DNA of 64,000 nt from Saccharothrix sp. ALI-22-I (GTDB taxonomy: Bacteria > Actinomycetota > Actinomycetes > Mycobacteriales > Pseudonocardiaceae). The notes beneath the pieces were generated by a model. That model worked only from the letters and a program-made list of their open reading frames with translations, did not search any database and had not been told where the DNA came from. This document shows, one piece after another, positions 37,771-46,754 of this stretch (the stretch's first letter is position 1; each line of letters opens with the position of its first letter). Location: assembly GCF_001984175.1 (NCBI RefSeq), contig NZ_MTQP01000047.1, positions 1-64,000 of the forward strand, written 5' to 3'. Position numbers and translations under genes: made by a program.

Positions 37771-37840
37771 AGTCAAGACCTGTGGATCGGCGTGTCGTGC
37801 GACTTGCCCTTCTGACTTCTTGTCGGATCACTCGACGAGC
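37771..37840 (-). mobile_element. IS256-family right-end scrap
   Basis: The plus-strand sequence GTCAAGACCTGTGGATCGGC and the following 40 bases resemble the terminal region of the IS256 copy at 38697-38760 (CTTGTGTGGATCGGCGTGGT...). It is therefore the 3' end, with terminal repeat, of another IS256 copy that had inserted into the fragment at 37011. Only about 70 bp remain. Confidence 0.6.
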
Positions 37841-37876
37841 TGGCCGCCGTAACATTGGCAGCAACGTGAACGCCGA

Positions 37877-38635
37877 TCAGTCGCGCGCGCCAGCGGCGGC
37901 GACGTCGTGCAGGACGAAGGTGGCGAACCCAAGCTCGCGTCGCGCGCCGCTCAGCCAGGCCTCGCGATGCTCACGTGCAACGGCAAGCGCCTGGTCACGA
38001 TCCTCCGTCGTCGAGGCCTCCCGTACGGCCCAGTCGACGAGCGACCCGGTCCAACTGAACTGGTAGTCGTCCCACTCGGCCAACGTGCTTACGTGCCCGT
38101 ACGACGGCTCGAACCCGTGCTCACGGGTGGCTCGCACGAGGCCGGCGAGGTCGGGATAAGCGTCGGCAGAAACCTCAAGCGCCGCCAGCGCAGAGGCCGA
38201 CGGGGGGCCCTCCCAGATGCTGTCGCCGATCAGCGCTTGGCCGCCGGGGCGCAGATGCCGCCGGACAGCGACCAGCATGTCCTCTAGCCGGCCGAAGGCG
38301 TGGCTCGCACCGACGCACAGCACCACGTCGAAGACCCCGTCGGCCCAGGTGGCGGCATCCGTTTCGATCCAGCGCACACGGTCGCTCAGCCCCCGCTCGC
38401 CGGCACGCCCGGCGGCAGAGGCTGGGAGCATGTGGTCTATCCCTACGCCCGTGATCCCGGGGTGGGCAAGCAGCAACTCCTGCAGCCACTCGCCCTCTCC
38501 GCACCCGAGGTCGACGGCGCGGGCGCCGTCGCTTGGGCGCAGCCAGCCGACCAGTTCGCGTAGCCGCTGGGGCGCCACCGGCGCCGCGATCGGATGGCGC
38601 AGGTGGGCAATGTCGAAGATCTCGGAGCGCTCCAC
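37877..38635 (-). CDS. SAM-dependent class I methyltransferase
   Basis: This 252-residue methyltransferase has motif I VDLGCGEGEWLQELLL, an acidic motif II VRWIETDAATWADGVFDVVL and the post-motif GASHAFGRLEDMLVAVRRHL with LRPGGQALIGDSIWEG. The C-terminal third is a family-specific cap (FSWTGSLVDWAVREASTT). Start GTG 38635 has no good Shine-Dalgarno, and the next Met is far inside. It is the only intact non-IS gene between 36.5 and 43.9 kb, bracketed on both sides by IS256 3'-end sequence in the same orientation. Its target cannot be inferred. Confidence 0.82.
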   Translation of the reverse strand: MERSEIFDIAHLRHPIAAPVAPQRLRELVGWLRPSDGARAVDLGCGEGEWLQELLLAHPGITGVGIDHMLPASAAGRAGERGLSDRVRWIETDAATWADGVFDVVLCVGASHAFGRLEDMLVAVRRHLRPGGQALIGDSIWEGPPSASALAALEVSADAYPDLAGLVRATREHGFEPSYGHVSTLAEWDDYQFSWTGSLVDWAVREASTTEDRDQALAVAREHREAWLSGARRELGFATFVLHDVAAAGARD

Positions 38636-38696
38636 TGCAGCAACTCTACAAGCAGACTCAACCGAGGCTGAGGCATGCCAGAGTGAGGCACATGAT

Positions 38697-39205
38697 CCGC
38701 CGCACTTGTGTGGATCGGCGTGGTCATGCGACGTGCTGATCGCCTCCTGACTTCTCGTCGGGTCGCTCGACCAGGACGCCGCGTTCGAAGGTCGCGCCAG
38801 CGCGGACGAGGGCGACCAGGTGGGGTGCGTTGACCGCTCGCCACCGGTGCTGGGCGGACTCGATCAGCTTGAACGCCATAGCCAGGCCTGCCGCGCGGGA
38901 TTCGGGGCCCCCTTGGTGACCTTCTGCCGCAACCGCACGGTCGCGAAGGTCGACTCGATCGGGTTCGTGGTCCGCAGGTGCACCCAGTGCTCGGCCGGGT
39001 AGTTGTAGAACTCCAGCAACACGTCCAGGTCGTCGGTGATCTTCGCGGCAGCCTTGGGAAACTTCACCCCGTAGGCATCGGCGAAGCTCTTGGCCGCTGT
39101 CCGGGCGTGGTCGGCGTCTTCGGCGTTGTAGATTTCCTGCATCGCTTTGGTCGCTGCGGGCTGCGCTGACTTCGGCAGCGCCGCAAGAACATTCGCACTC
39201 TTGTG
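38697..39205 (-). pseudogene. IS256-family transposase, C-terminal fragment with frameshift
   Basis: The fragment reads HKSANVLAALPKSAQPAATK through EFYNYPAEHWVHLRTTNPIE, which holds the catalytic Glu, to RQKVTKG. It then shifts frame near 38905, in a G/C run, into ESRAAGLAMAFKLIESAQHR and ends GVLVERPDEKSGGDQHVA. The 3' terminal region of the element follows to about 38697. The N-terminal two thirds are missing at 39205, where an ISAzo13-type element begins. Confidence 0.85.
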
Positions 39206-40207
39206 AAGCCGTAAAGATCAAGGTGTTGCTTTCGGTCTTGGTGCTCGTTGGTCTGGTATGGCGATCACGCGGGAGGTCCTGTCGCAGCTCGGGCGCCGGT
39301 TCGCGGCGCTGTTGCCGCACCTGAACGAGCGGCAGCGACGCCTGGCCGTGGCCACCGAGGCCCGGCTGCTCGGCCACGGCGGCGTGCGCGTCGCGGCACA
39401 GGTCGCCCGAGTGAGCGAGACCACCGTCCGACGAGGCATGGCGGAACTGGACGCGGGCGGCGATCCGTTTCCGGACGGTCGGGTCCGTGCGGTGGGCGGC
39501 GGCCGTAAGCGGGCCGAGAAGAACGATCCCGTCGTGCTGGACGCGCTGCTGGCCCTGGTCGAGCCGGATGAGCGGGGCGATCCGGAATCCCCGTTGCGGT
39601 GGACGACGAAGTCGTTGCGGCACTTGGCCGAGGAGCTGACCCGGCAGGGACATCCGGTGTCGGCTCCGACGGTCGGCCGGTTGTTGAAGTCGGCCGGGTT
39701 CAGCTTGCAGGCCAACGCCAAGACGTTGGAAGGCGCACAGCACCCGGATCGGGATGCGCAGTTCCGCTATATCAACGAGCAGGTGAAGGACCACCAGGCC
39801 AGTGGCGAGCCGGTGATCAGCGTGGACACGAAGAAGCGGGAACAGTTGGGGCGCTTACCGGTGGCCGGACGGGAGTGGCGGCCGCAGGGGGAGCCGGTCG
39901 CGGTGGAGGACCACCACTTCTTCAGCGGCCCGGACGTGGAGCAGGCCATCCCGTACGGGATCTACGACATCACCCGCAATACCGGCTGGGTCAACGTGGG
40001 GGTCGATCACGACACCTCGGTGTTCGCGGTCGAGTCGATCCGCCGCTGGTGGAAAGCGCGCGGCAGTCTGGACCATCCGAATGCGTCGAGGTTGCTGATC
40101 ACCGCCGATGCGGGTGGCTCCAACGGCTACCGCTACCGGGTGTGGAAGAGCGAGTTGGCCGCCCTGGCCGCGGAGACCGGGCTGGCGATCACGGTCTGTC
40201 ACTTCCC

Positions 40208-40217
40208 TCCGGGAACA
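40208..40217 (+). repeat. Target-site duplication, left copy
   Basis: TCCGGGAACA directly precedes the IS4-family element and recurs directly after it at 41657-41666. A 10-bp duplication is normal for the IS4 family. Confidence 0.95.
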
Positions 40218-41656
40218 CAATGCCGTTGTTTGCGGTGCGTAGTAGTTGCAGGGAGCGTGGCGACGCGCCGGCAGTGTGATCGTTGTTCTGGTCGTGCATT
40301 CGTGGATCGGACTGTCTGACGAGGTCAGGCTGGGCGTGCTCACCCGCTGGGTGACCGCGGAGCTGGTGGACGGTGCTGGCCGCGTGCGGCAGGCGGGACC
40401 GCCGGCAGGGGGCGCTGTCGGCGAGGTTCATGGTGTACTTCACCCTCGCTTTGGCGCTGTTCCACCAGGACTCCTATGACGACGTCGCGGAGAACCTGGT
40501 CGGCGCGTTGCCCGACATGGGCGACGACATCCCCAACCGGGCGTCGTTCACCAGGGCGCGGCAGCGCCTGGGGCCGCGCCCGCTGGAGGCGGTGTTTCGC
40601 GCTGTGGCCGGGCCGGCGGCCCCGAGCGGGCTGACCGCGGCGTTCTACCGGGGATGCGCCTGGCCGCGGTGGACGGGTTCCTGCTGGACGTGCCCGACAC
40701 CGAGGCCAACCGGCGTGCCTTCGGCGGGCCCAGCGACGCGCGCGGCAACGACGCGGGGTTCCCGCAGGCGCGGGTGGTGACCCTGACCGAGACTGGGACC
40801 CACGCGTCGATCGATGCGAGGGTGGGTGGGTTCAACGGCGGCGAGCGGGAGTTGGCCATCGCCATGGCCGGCTCGGCCGCGGGGATGCTCGTGATCATGG
40901 ATCGCGGCTTCCCCGGAGTCGAGCTATGGAAGGCATACACGGCAGCGGGAGCGCACTTGTTGCTCCGTGCCCGGTCCTGTGTCGCCCGCCGTCCGGTCCA
41001 GATCCTGGCCGACGGGAGCTATCTGGCGCGGATGAACCTGGCCGGGCAGAAGGGCGCCCACCCCGGCGGGGTGCTGGTCCGCGTCATCGAGTACCAAGTG
41101 GACGAAGGGGGGATCATCAGGCTGCTCACCGATCTACTCGACCCATACGTCCATCCGGCGGCGGAACTGGCGACCCTGTACCACGAAAGGTGGGAGGTCG
41201 AGTCCTCTTACCGACAGATCAAGACATTTCAGCGCGGCCCCGGGCAGGTCCTGCGCTCGGCTGGCCCGGACCTGGTTCGCCAGGAGGTGTGGGCTCACCT
41301 GGTCGTGCACCACTGCCTGACCAGGATCATCATGGAATTGGCTGATGGACACGGCATCGACCCGGATCGCCTGTCGTTCATCAAGATCCTCAAGCACGTC
41401 CGCCGCAGTGTGGTCCGGCAGTGTGCCGATACGCCGGCGAAGGTCAGGAAGTTCATGGCGATGCCGGCGTCGAAGGTGTGCCGCAAGCTCGACAACCGCG
41501 CCCGCCGTCTCCGCGAGGCCGCTCGGCTCCTCAAACGGCCCGAGTCGAAGTACTCCTACCGAGGCAAAGTCCAGCAACGCGGACCGACCGGCAAAGCAAG
41601 GCCGAAGGCCATCGCCCTCAACCCGACACTGCTTCAGTGATCAAACAACGGCATTG
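40218..41656 (+). mobile_element. IS4-family insertion sequence
   Basis: This is a 1439-bp element with perfect 15-bp terminal inverted repeats, CAATGCCGTTGTTTG (40218-40232) and its complement (41642-41656). It is flanked by 10-bp direct repeats. It sits inside the ISAzo13-type transposase gene in the same orientation. Perfect ends and duplications mean that it inserted after the ISAzo13 element and has not been rearranged since, although its own transposase frame has indels. Confidence 0.95.
40246..41640 (+). pseudogene. IS4-family transposase, two frameshifts
   Basis: The protein would be about 465 residues. The start MQGAWRRAGSVIVVLVVHSW is in one frame to about 40380. An extra G there moves to the frame with RQGALSARFMVYFTLALALF and IPNRASFTRARQRLG. 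A missing G near 40653 (CGGGGATG for CGGGGGATG) moves to the last frame, MRLAAVDGFLLDVPDTEANR onward. Catalytic residues are in AVDGFLLDVPD, VIMDRGFPG and the YREK signature YHERWEVESSYRQIK. Both lesions lie in G runs, so sequencing error is a real possibility. Confidence 0.8.
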
Positions 41657-41666
41657 TCCGGGAACA
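41657..41666 (+). repeat. Target-site duplication, right copy
   Basis: TCCGGGAACA, identical to 40208-40217; the ISAzo13-type reading frame continues from it. Confidence 0.95.
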
Positions 41667-42733
41667 AGTAAGTGGAACAAGATTGAGCACCGACTGTTCT
41701 CGCATATCACCCTCAACTGGCGGGGGCGTCCGTTGACCAGCCACGAGGTCGTGGTCAAGACCATCGCGGCGACCCGCACTCGCGCCGGGCTGCGGGTCGA
41801 AGCGGCTCTGGACACCGGCGACTACCCCACCGGCGTCGCGATCGGCAAGGAACGCTTCACCGCCCTGCCGCTGCAGCGGCATGCCACCCACGGCACCTGG
41901 AACTACACCCTGCTCCCACAGCCCGCCACGACGACCGACGTGGCAGCGGTGGGCGAGTCGGACGGGCCGGCCGGTCGCCGCCAGGCCATGCTCACCCGCC
42001 TGGCCGACCCCCGGCTGACCGGCCTGACCGGCACCGAACTCGACCGGCTGTCCAACGCCCTCGCACTGGCCCAAGCCGCCCGGACACAACAGCGCTACAC
42101 CGAGCAACGCGGCGGCCGTGCCCGGCGGGCCACCGGCAGACTCCGCGGTGGCAAGCCGTTGTTCGACGACGCCGACCGCCTGCTGCTCACCCTTGTCTAC
42201 CAACGGCAGGTCTGCTCCATGAACGTGCTCGCAGACCTGCTCGAGGTCACCGGCACCTGCATCGGGGACCTGGTGAAGCAGACGCGCGACGTCCTCGAAG
42301 ACCACGGCCACAACCCAGGAGTGGCCTCGGTGCGCTTCGCCACCGCTCGCGACCTGCTCACGTTCCTCGATCACGGAATCCGCCCGGCCCGAACCGCGAT
42401 CATCGAGGCGTTGTCCGATCCCGCCCTGACCGGGATGAGCCGGGACGAGCTGAACGACCTCACCGAACGGCTCGCGCCCCGACAGGCCGCTCACGCCGAA
42501 CGTCTCACTCATCAGCGCCGTGGCGGCCCTCGCCGGCCCGGCGCCCGTGGTGGTGTCTTTCCCCAGAAGATCAGCAACAGTGAACGCGTCCTGCTCACTG
42601 TCCTGTATCTCAGGAAACTGTGCACATTGGACGTTCTCGCCGACGCTCTCGGCGACGTGAGCCGCTCGGCCGTCGCCGGTGTCGTCCGCGAGACACGGCC
42701 GCTCCTGGAGCGGGACGGCTGTCTCCCATACCC

Positions 42734-43925
42734 TGTGGGGTGCCAGAACTCTGCACCAGGTCGCTGAGCTGCGGTGATCGTGCACCGTGGATTACAGGAG
42801 CATGATCGTGAGGCGTGGCGTTACGACTGCTGTACCTGATCTTCGTTCGACTCGGTGATTGGCTGGCGCTTCTCGGCCGGTCCTCCACCGCCAAGGACGT
42901 CGAACTGCTGGTGCTGCGACACGAGATCGCCGTACTGCGCCGGACCACTCCCCGCCCACGATTGGAGTGGGCCGATCGCGCGGTGCTCGCCGCATCGACC
43001 CGCCGACTCCCCCGACTGCCGCGCGAGCACCGGTTGGTAACACCGGCCACCGTCCTCAGATGGCACCGGCGCCTGGTCGCGAAGAAGTGGACCTACCCGA
43101 ACCGCACCGGGCGACCGCCGGTGAACGACACCGTCGTGGCGTTGATCGAGCGCATGGCCCGGGAGAACAGCGGCTGGGGCTACCGCCGAATCCAAGGCGA
43201 GCTGCTCAAGCCCGGTCACCGGACAGTCGCCTCGACCGTGCGCCGCGTACTCAAGCGCCTACGCATACCGCCCGCACCCAAGCGCGACACCGACACCTCG
43301 TGGCGGCGTTTCCTACACGCCCAGGCCGCGAGCATGTTGGCCTGCGACTTCTTCCACGTCGACTGCGCGATCACCCTCAAGCGGATCTACGTCTTCTTCG
43401 TAATGGAAGTCGCCACCCGCTACGTCCACATCCTCGGCACCACCACCAACCCCGACGCAGCATGGACCACCCAACAGACCCGCAACCTGCTCATGGACCT
43501 CGACGACCGGGCCGACGACTTCCGGTTCCTCATCCGAGACCGGGCCGGTCAGTTCACCGCCTCGTTCGACGCCGTCCTCGCCGACACCGGCATCCAAGTC
43601 GTGAAGATCCCACCACGGTGTCCACGAGCCAACACCTACGCCGAACGATTCGTCGGCACCGTCCGACGCGAAGCCACCGACCGCCTGCTCATCCTCAACG
43701 AACACCACCTACGGGCGGTGCTGAACCGCTACGCGAACCACTACAACCACCGCAGACCACACCAAGCCCGACAACTCACCCCACCACGACCGGACCACCC
43801 GATCGCAGAGCCGAACCACACGTCGATACGCCGCCGACCAATCCTCGGCGGCCTGATCAACGAGTACGAACCCACAGCAGCCTAACCGCAGGTCAGACCA
43901 TGCGGCCGACTTCTGGCACCCCACA
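42734..43925 (+). mobile_element. IS-D: intact copy of the TGTGGGG-ended IS
   Basis: This is a 1192-bp element with ends TGTGGGGTGCCAGAA (42734) and TTCTGGCACCCCACA (43925), exactly the length of IS-A. It truncates the ISAzo13-type transposase on the left and an aryl-acid AMP ligase on the right. No target duplication is seen, consistent with deletion of the DNA between two original insertion points. The element is transcribed toward the downstream biosynthetic genes. Confidence 0.92.
42815..43885 (+). CDS. Integrase-core (rve) transposase, intact
   Basis: This 356-residue transposase starts [20 protein letters not shown]. It has an N-terminal HTH region ([20 protein letters not shown]), linker [20 protein letters not shown], and DDE residues in [30 protein letters not shown] and [15 protein letters not shown]. 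The C-terminus is [17 protein letters not shown]. Of four copies of this IS in the window, only this one has an uninterrupted gene and both ends. Confidence 0.92.
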   Translation: MALRLLYLIFVRLGDWLALLGRSSTAKDVELLVLRHEIAVLRRTTPRPRLEWADRAVLAASTRRLPRLPREHRLVTPATVLRWHRRLVAKKWTYPNRTGRPPVNDTVVALIERMARENSGWGYRRIQGELLKPGHRTVASTVRRVLKRLRIPPAPKRDTDTSWRRFLHAQAASMLACDFFHVDCAITLKRIYVFFVMEVATRYVHILGTTTNPDAAWTTQQTRNLLMDLDDRADDFRFLIRDRAGQFTASFDAVLADTGIQVVKIPPRCPRANTYAERFVGTVRREATDRLLILNEHHLRAVLNRYANHYNHRRPHQARQLTPPRPDHPIAEPNHTSIRRRPILGGLINEYEPTAA

Positions 43926-45012
43926 GGCCTCCCCCGCCGCCGAGGACATGGCACTACTCCTGCTCTCCGGCGGCACCACCGGGCTGCCCAAGCTCATCCC
44001 CCGGTCGCACGCCGACTACCTCTACAACGGACGCGCGGCGGGCGAGGTGTGCGGGCACTCGTCGGACACCGTGTACCTGGCGACCCTGCCCGTGGCGTTC
44101 AACTACACGATGAACTGCCCCGGCGTCCTGGGCACGCTGGCCGTCGGCGGCAAGGTCGTGCTGGCGGCCAACCCCGACCCGTCCTACTGCTTCGAGCTGA
44201 TCGAGCGGGAACGGGTCACCATCACCGCGATCAACCCGCAATTGGCGCCCGTGTGGCTCGCCGAGCGGGGGGGCACCCGTGCCGACCTGTCGAGTCTGCG
44301 CGTCCTCCAGGTGGGCAGCGCGCGGCTGGCCGACGACGTGGCGCGGCAGATCATCACCGAGTTCACCGGCACCGTGCTCCAGCAGGTGTTCGGGATGGCG
44401 GAGGGCCTGCTCTGCCTGACCAGGCTGGACGACTCGCCGGAGATCATCGCCACGACCCAGGGCCGACCGATCTCCCCCGCCGACGACGTGCGGGTGACCG
44501 ACGACGAGGACCGGGACGTGTCGGACGGGGAGGTGGGCGAACTGCTCGCCCGCGGCCCGTACACGTTGCGCGGCTACTACCGCGCGCCCGAGCACAACGC
44601 GAAGACCTTCACCGATGACGGGTACTACCGCACCGGTGACCGGGTCCGCCGGCTGCCCTCCGGCCACCTGATCGTCGCCGGTCGCAGCAAGGACCAGATC
44701 AACCGCGGCGGCGAGAAGATTCCGGCGACGGAGGTGGAGAACCACCTCCAGGCCCACCCTGCCATCCAGTCGATAGCCCTGCTGCCCACACCGGATCCGG
44801 ATCTCGGGGAGCGCTCGGTAGCGTTCATCGTGCCGACCGGGGCGAGCACGCCGACCAGGCGCGAACTGGCCGCGTTCCTCACCGAACGGGGTGTCGCGGC
44901 CTACAAGGTGCCGGACGAGGTGCGCACGGTGGAGACGATGCCGCTCACCCCGGTCGGCAAGATGGACAAGAAGGCGTTGGCAGTGCTGCTGGACAAGGGT
45001 ACATCCGCATGA
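43926..45012 (+). pseudogene. Aryl-acid (DHB/salicylate)-AMP ligase, N-terminus lost to IS-D
   Basis: About 360 residues remain of an EntE/DhbE-type ligase, normally near 540, starting just before core A3 (LLLLSGGTTGLPKLIPRSHA). The aryl-acid-type Asn is present in VAFNYTMNCPG, followed by the conserved INPQLAPVWLAE, QVFGMAEGLLCLTRLDD, YYRTGDRVRRLPSGHLIVAG and the A10 Lys in PVGKMDKKALAVLL. The first third is missing. The frame stays open back into IS-D, so a fusion or a start at ATG 43945 is conceivable, but neither should fold as a complete enzyme. Its stop overlaps the next gene's ATG by four bases. It marks a catecholate or salicylate siderophore-like cluster that has lost its front end. 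Confidence 0.85.
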
Positions 45013-46472
45013 CCCTCGACCGACTGCTCACCGACACCGCGGGCCTGCACCCGGGCCGCCCCGCGCTCAGCGACGGCAGCACCGCACTCACCTACTCGGA
45101 ACTGGACCACGAGGTGGCCGACGTGGCCGCCGCGCTCATCGCACACGGCGTCCGACGCGGCGACCACGTCGGTGTCCTGGCGCCGAAAGGTGCCGACGCG
45201 GTTCGCGCGATCCACGCCGCTCTTCGAGCCGGCGCGGTCGCGGCCCCGTTGGACCCGACGGATCCCGCCGAACGCGTGGAACGCATGGCGCACACGGCGG
45301 GGCTCGGGTTCCTCGTCGTCGCCGGACCGGTGCCCGCCGGGTTCGTCGACCGCTCCGCTCCGCTCGGTCACGGGCTGCGACTGGCCGTGGCTCACGGGCA
45401 CACGCCGGCACGCACCCCCGACGGGGGCTACATGCTGTTCACCTCGGGCAGCACCGGCTGGCCCAAAGGTGTCCTGCTGTCTCATGAGAACGTGCTCCAC
45501 TTCGTCCGGTGGACGGTCGAGGAGTTCGGCGTCGGTCCGGACGACCGGATCGGCTCGCAGGCCGCGCTGACGTTCGACCTGAGCACGTTCGACCTGTTCG
45601 CCGCGGCGATGACGGGCGCCTGCGCGGTGCTGCTCCCCGATGTGCTCAAGAACTTCCCGCGCGACGTCGTGACGTGGCTGGCCGAGGAACGGATCTCCCT
45701 GTTCTACGCGGTGCCGACGCTCTATCAGTCGCTACTGCGCGGCGGCATCGAGACGACGCCACTGCCGCGGTTGCGCGTCCTCGCCTTCGCCGGCGAGGCC
45801 TTCCCCGTCGGACCTCTGGAGCGCTACGTCCGGTTGTTCCCGCACAGCCGTTTCTACAACCTGTACGGACCGACCGAGACCAACGTCTGCACCTTCGAGC
45901 GCATACCCTGGAACTGGACGGCCGCCGAGCCGTTGTCGATCGGCCACGCACTGCCCGGCCTGCGGGTTGAACTGGTCGACGAGAACGGCGTCGCCGGCCC
46001 GGAGGGCGAGATCGCAGTCAGCGGCCCGGCCGTTTTCCGCGGATACCTCCAGGACGGCGTGCTGCGACCGCGCCTCGCCACCATCACGTGCGGCAAGGAG
46101 CGGCTCACCGCCTACCTGACCGGCGACCTCGGTGTGCGCGACGCCGAGGGACGGATCCACCTGCGCGGCCGACGCGACCACCAGGTCAAGCGGCGCGGCC
46201 ACCGCATCGAACTCGGCGACATCGAGAGCGTGGTCCAAGAGTTGCCCGCGGTGCGGGCGTGTGCGGCCGTGTGGCGGCCCGACATCGTGGACGGCGGTGA
46301 GATCTGGCTCCACCTGGTGTGCGACGACGCCGAGCCTGAGGCAGTCGTCCGCGCCGTGCACGAGGCGCTGCCGCGACGCATGGCGCCGGACCACGTCGTC
46401 GTCACAGCGGAACTGCCCCTGACCAACCGCGGGAAGATCGACCGCGAGGCCCTGGCCTCGACAGCAACCTAG
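45009..46472 (+). CDS. Free-standing amino acid adenylation enzyme, prolyl-carrier type
   Basis: This 487-residue AMP-forming ligase has A3 LFTSGSTGWPKGVLLSHENV, A5 YNLYGPTETNVCTFERIP, A7 YLTGDLG, A8 RGRRDHQVKRRGHRIELGDI and the A10 Lys in NRGKIDREALA. Aligning by eye to GrsA gives specificity residues D-L-F-Y-A-A-L-V-C, very close to the code I recall for L-proline-activating enzymes of the PltF/RedM/CloN4 type. The following carrier protein and flavoprotein match that pathway, where prolyl-S-carrier is oxidised to a pyrrole or dihydropyrrole. The F and A differences could mean a related substrate. Its ATG overlaps the truncated ligase stop (ATGA). Confidence 0.82.
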   Translation: MTLDRLLTDTAGLHPGRPALSDGSTALTYSELDHEVADVAAALIAHGVRRGDHVGVLAPKGADAVRAIHAALRAGAVAAPLDPTDPAERVERMAHTAGLGFLVVAGPVPAGFVDRSAPLGHGLRLAVAHGHTPARTPDGGYMLFTSGSTGWPKGVLLSHENVLHFVRWTVEEFGVGPDDRIGSQAALTFDLSTFDLFAAAMTGACAVLLPDVLKNFPRDVVTWLAEERISLFYAVPTLYQSLLRGGIETTPLPRLRVLAFAGEAFPVGPLERYVRLFPHSRFYNLYGPTETNVCTFERIPWNWTAAEPLSIGHALPGLRVELVDENGVAGPEGEIAVSGPAVFRGYLQDGVLRPRLATITCGKERLTAYLTGDLGVRDAEGRIHLRGRRDHQVKRRGHRIELGDIESVVQELPAVRACAAVWRPDIVDGGEIWLHLVCDDAEPEAVVRAVHEALPRRMAPDHVVVTAELPLTNRGKIDREALASTAT

Positions 46473-46481
46473 GCGGAGGAC

Positions 46482-46754
46482 ATGAACAGCGTCGACGATC
46501 TGTGCGACCTCATCCGGGCGATCCTCGCCGACACGTCCGCGCCGGCCGACGTGGACATCGAGCCGCAGACGGCCCTGCTCGTATCCGGGCTCCTCGACTC
46601 GCTGACGATCATGCGGATCGCCACCCGCATCGAGGAGACGGCCGGTGTCGCGTTCCCCGAAAGCGAAGTGGTGGCGGCGAACTTCCGCACACCCCAGACC
46701 CTGTGGGCGCTGGTCGAGACGCTTCGGGCCGAGAAGAGCGCGGTGACGCGGTGA
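46482..46754 (+). CDS. Free-standing acyl/peptidyl carrier protein
   Basis: This 90-residue carrier protein has the phosphopantetheine Ser in SGLLDSLTIMRIATRIEE. It begins 10 bp after the adenylation gene, and its stop overlaps the GTG of the flavoprotein gene (GTGA). The arrangement matches PltL/CloN5-like carriers that hold a single amino acid during oxidation. It is probably charged by the adjacent adenylation enzyme after pantetheinylation by a transferase encoded elsewhere. Confidence 0.88.
   Translation: MNSVDDLCDLIRAILADTSAPADVDIEPQTALLVSGLLDSLTIMRIATRIEETAGVAFPESEVVAANFRTPQTLWALVETLRAEKSAVTR

Larger units (their letters stand above)
39258..42733 (+). pseudogene. ISAzo13-family transposase, split by an IS4 element and truncated
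   Basis: The transposase runs from MAITREVLSQLGRRFAALLP (39258) to CHFPPGTS at 40217, is interrupted by the IS4 element at 40218-41656, and resumes in frame at 41657 (GTSKWNKIEHRLFSHITLNW). Removing the insert and one 10-bp duplication restores the reading frame exactly. Catalytic region motifs include SVDTKKREQLG and ITADAGGSNGYRYRVWKSEL. After the usual end of the domain (GTWNYTLLPQ), the frame continues for about 260 residues with two tandem HTH-like modules (RLADPRLTGLTGTELDRLSN and ALSDPALTGMSRDELNDLTE) and is cut by IS-D at 42734. Confidence 0.85.

Noticed and set aside
42859-45012. A 717-codon open frame joining IS-D sequence to the AMP ligase
   Set aside because: Its first third is the wrong frame of the intact IS-D transposase; only the part after 43925 is protein-like.
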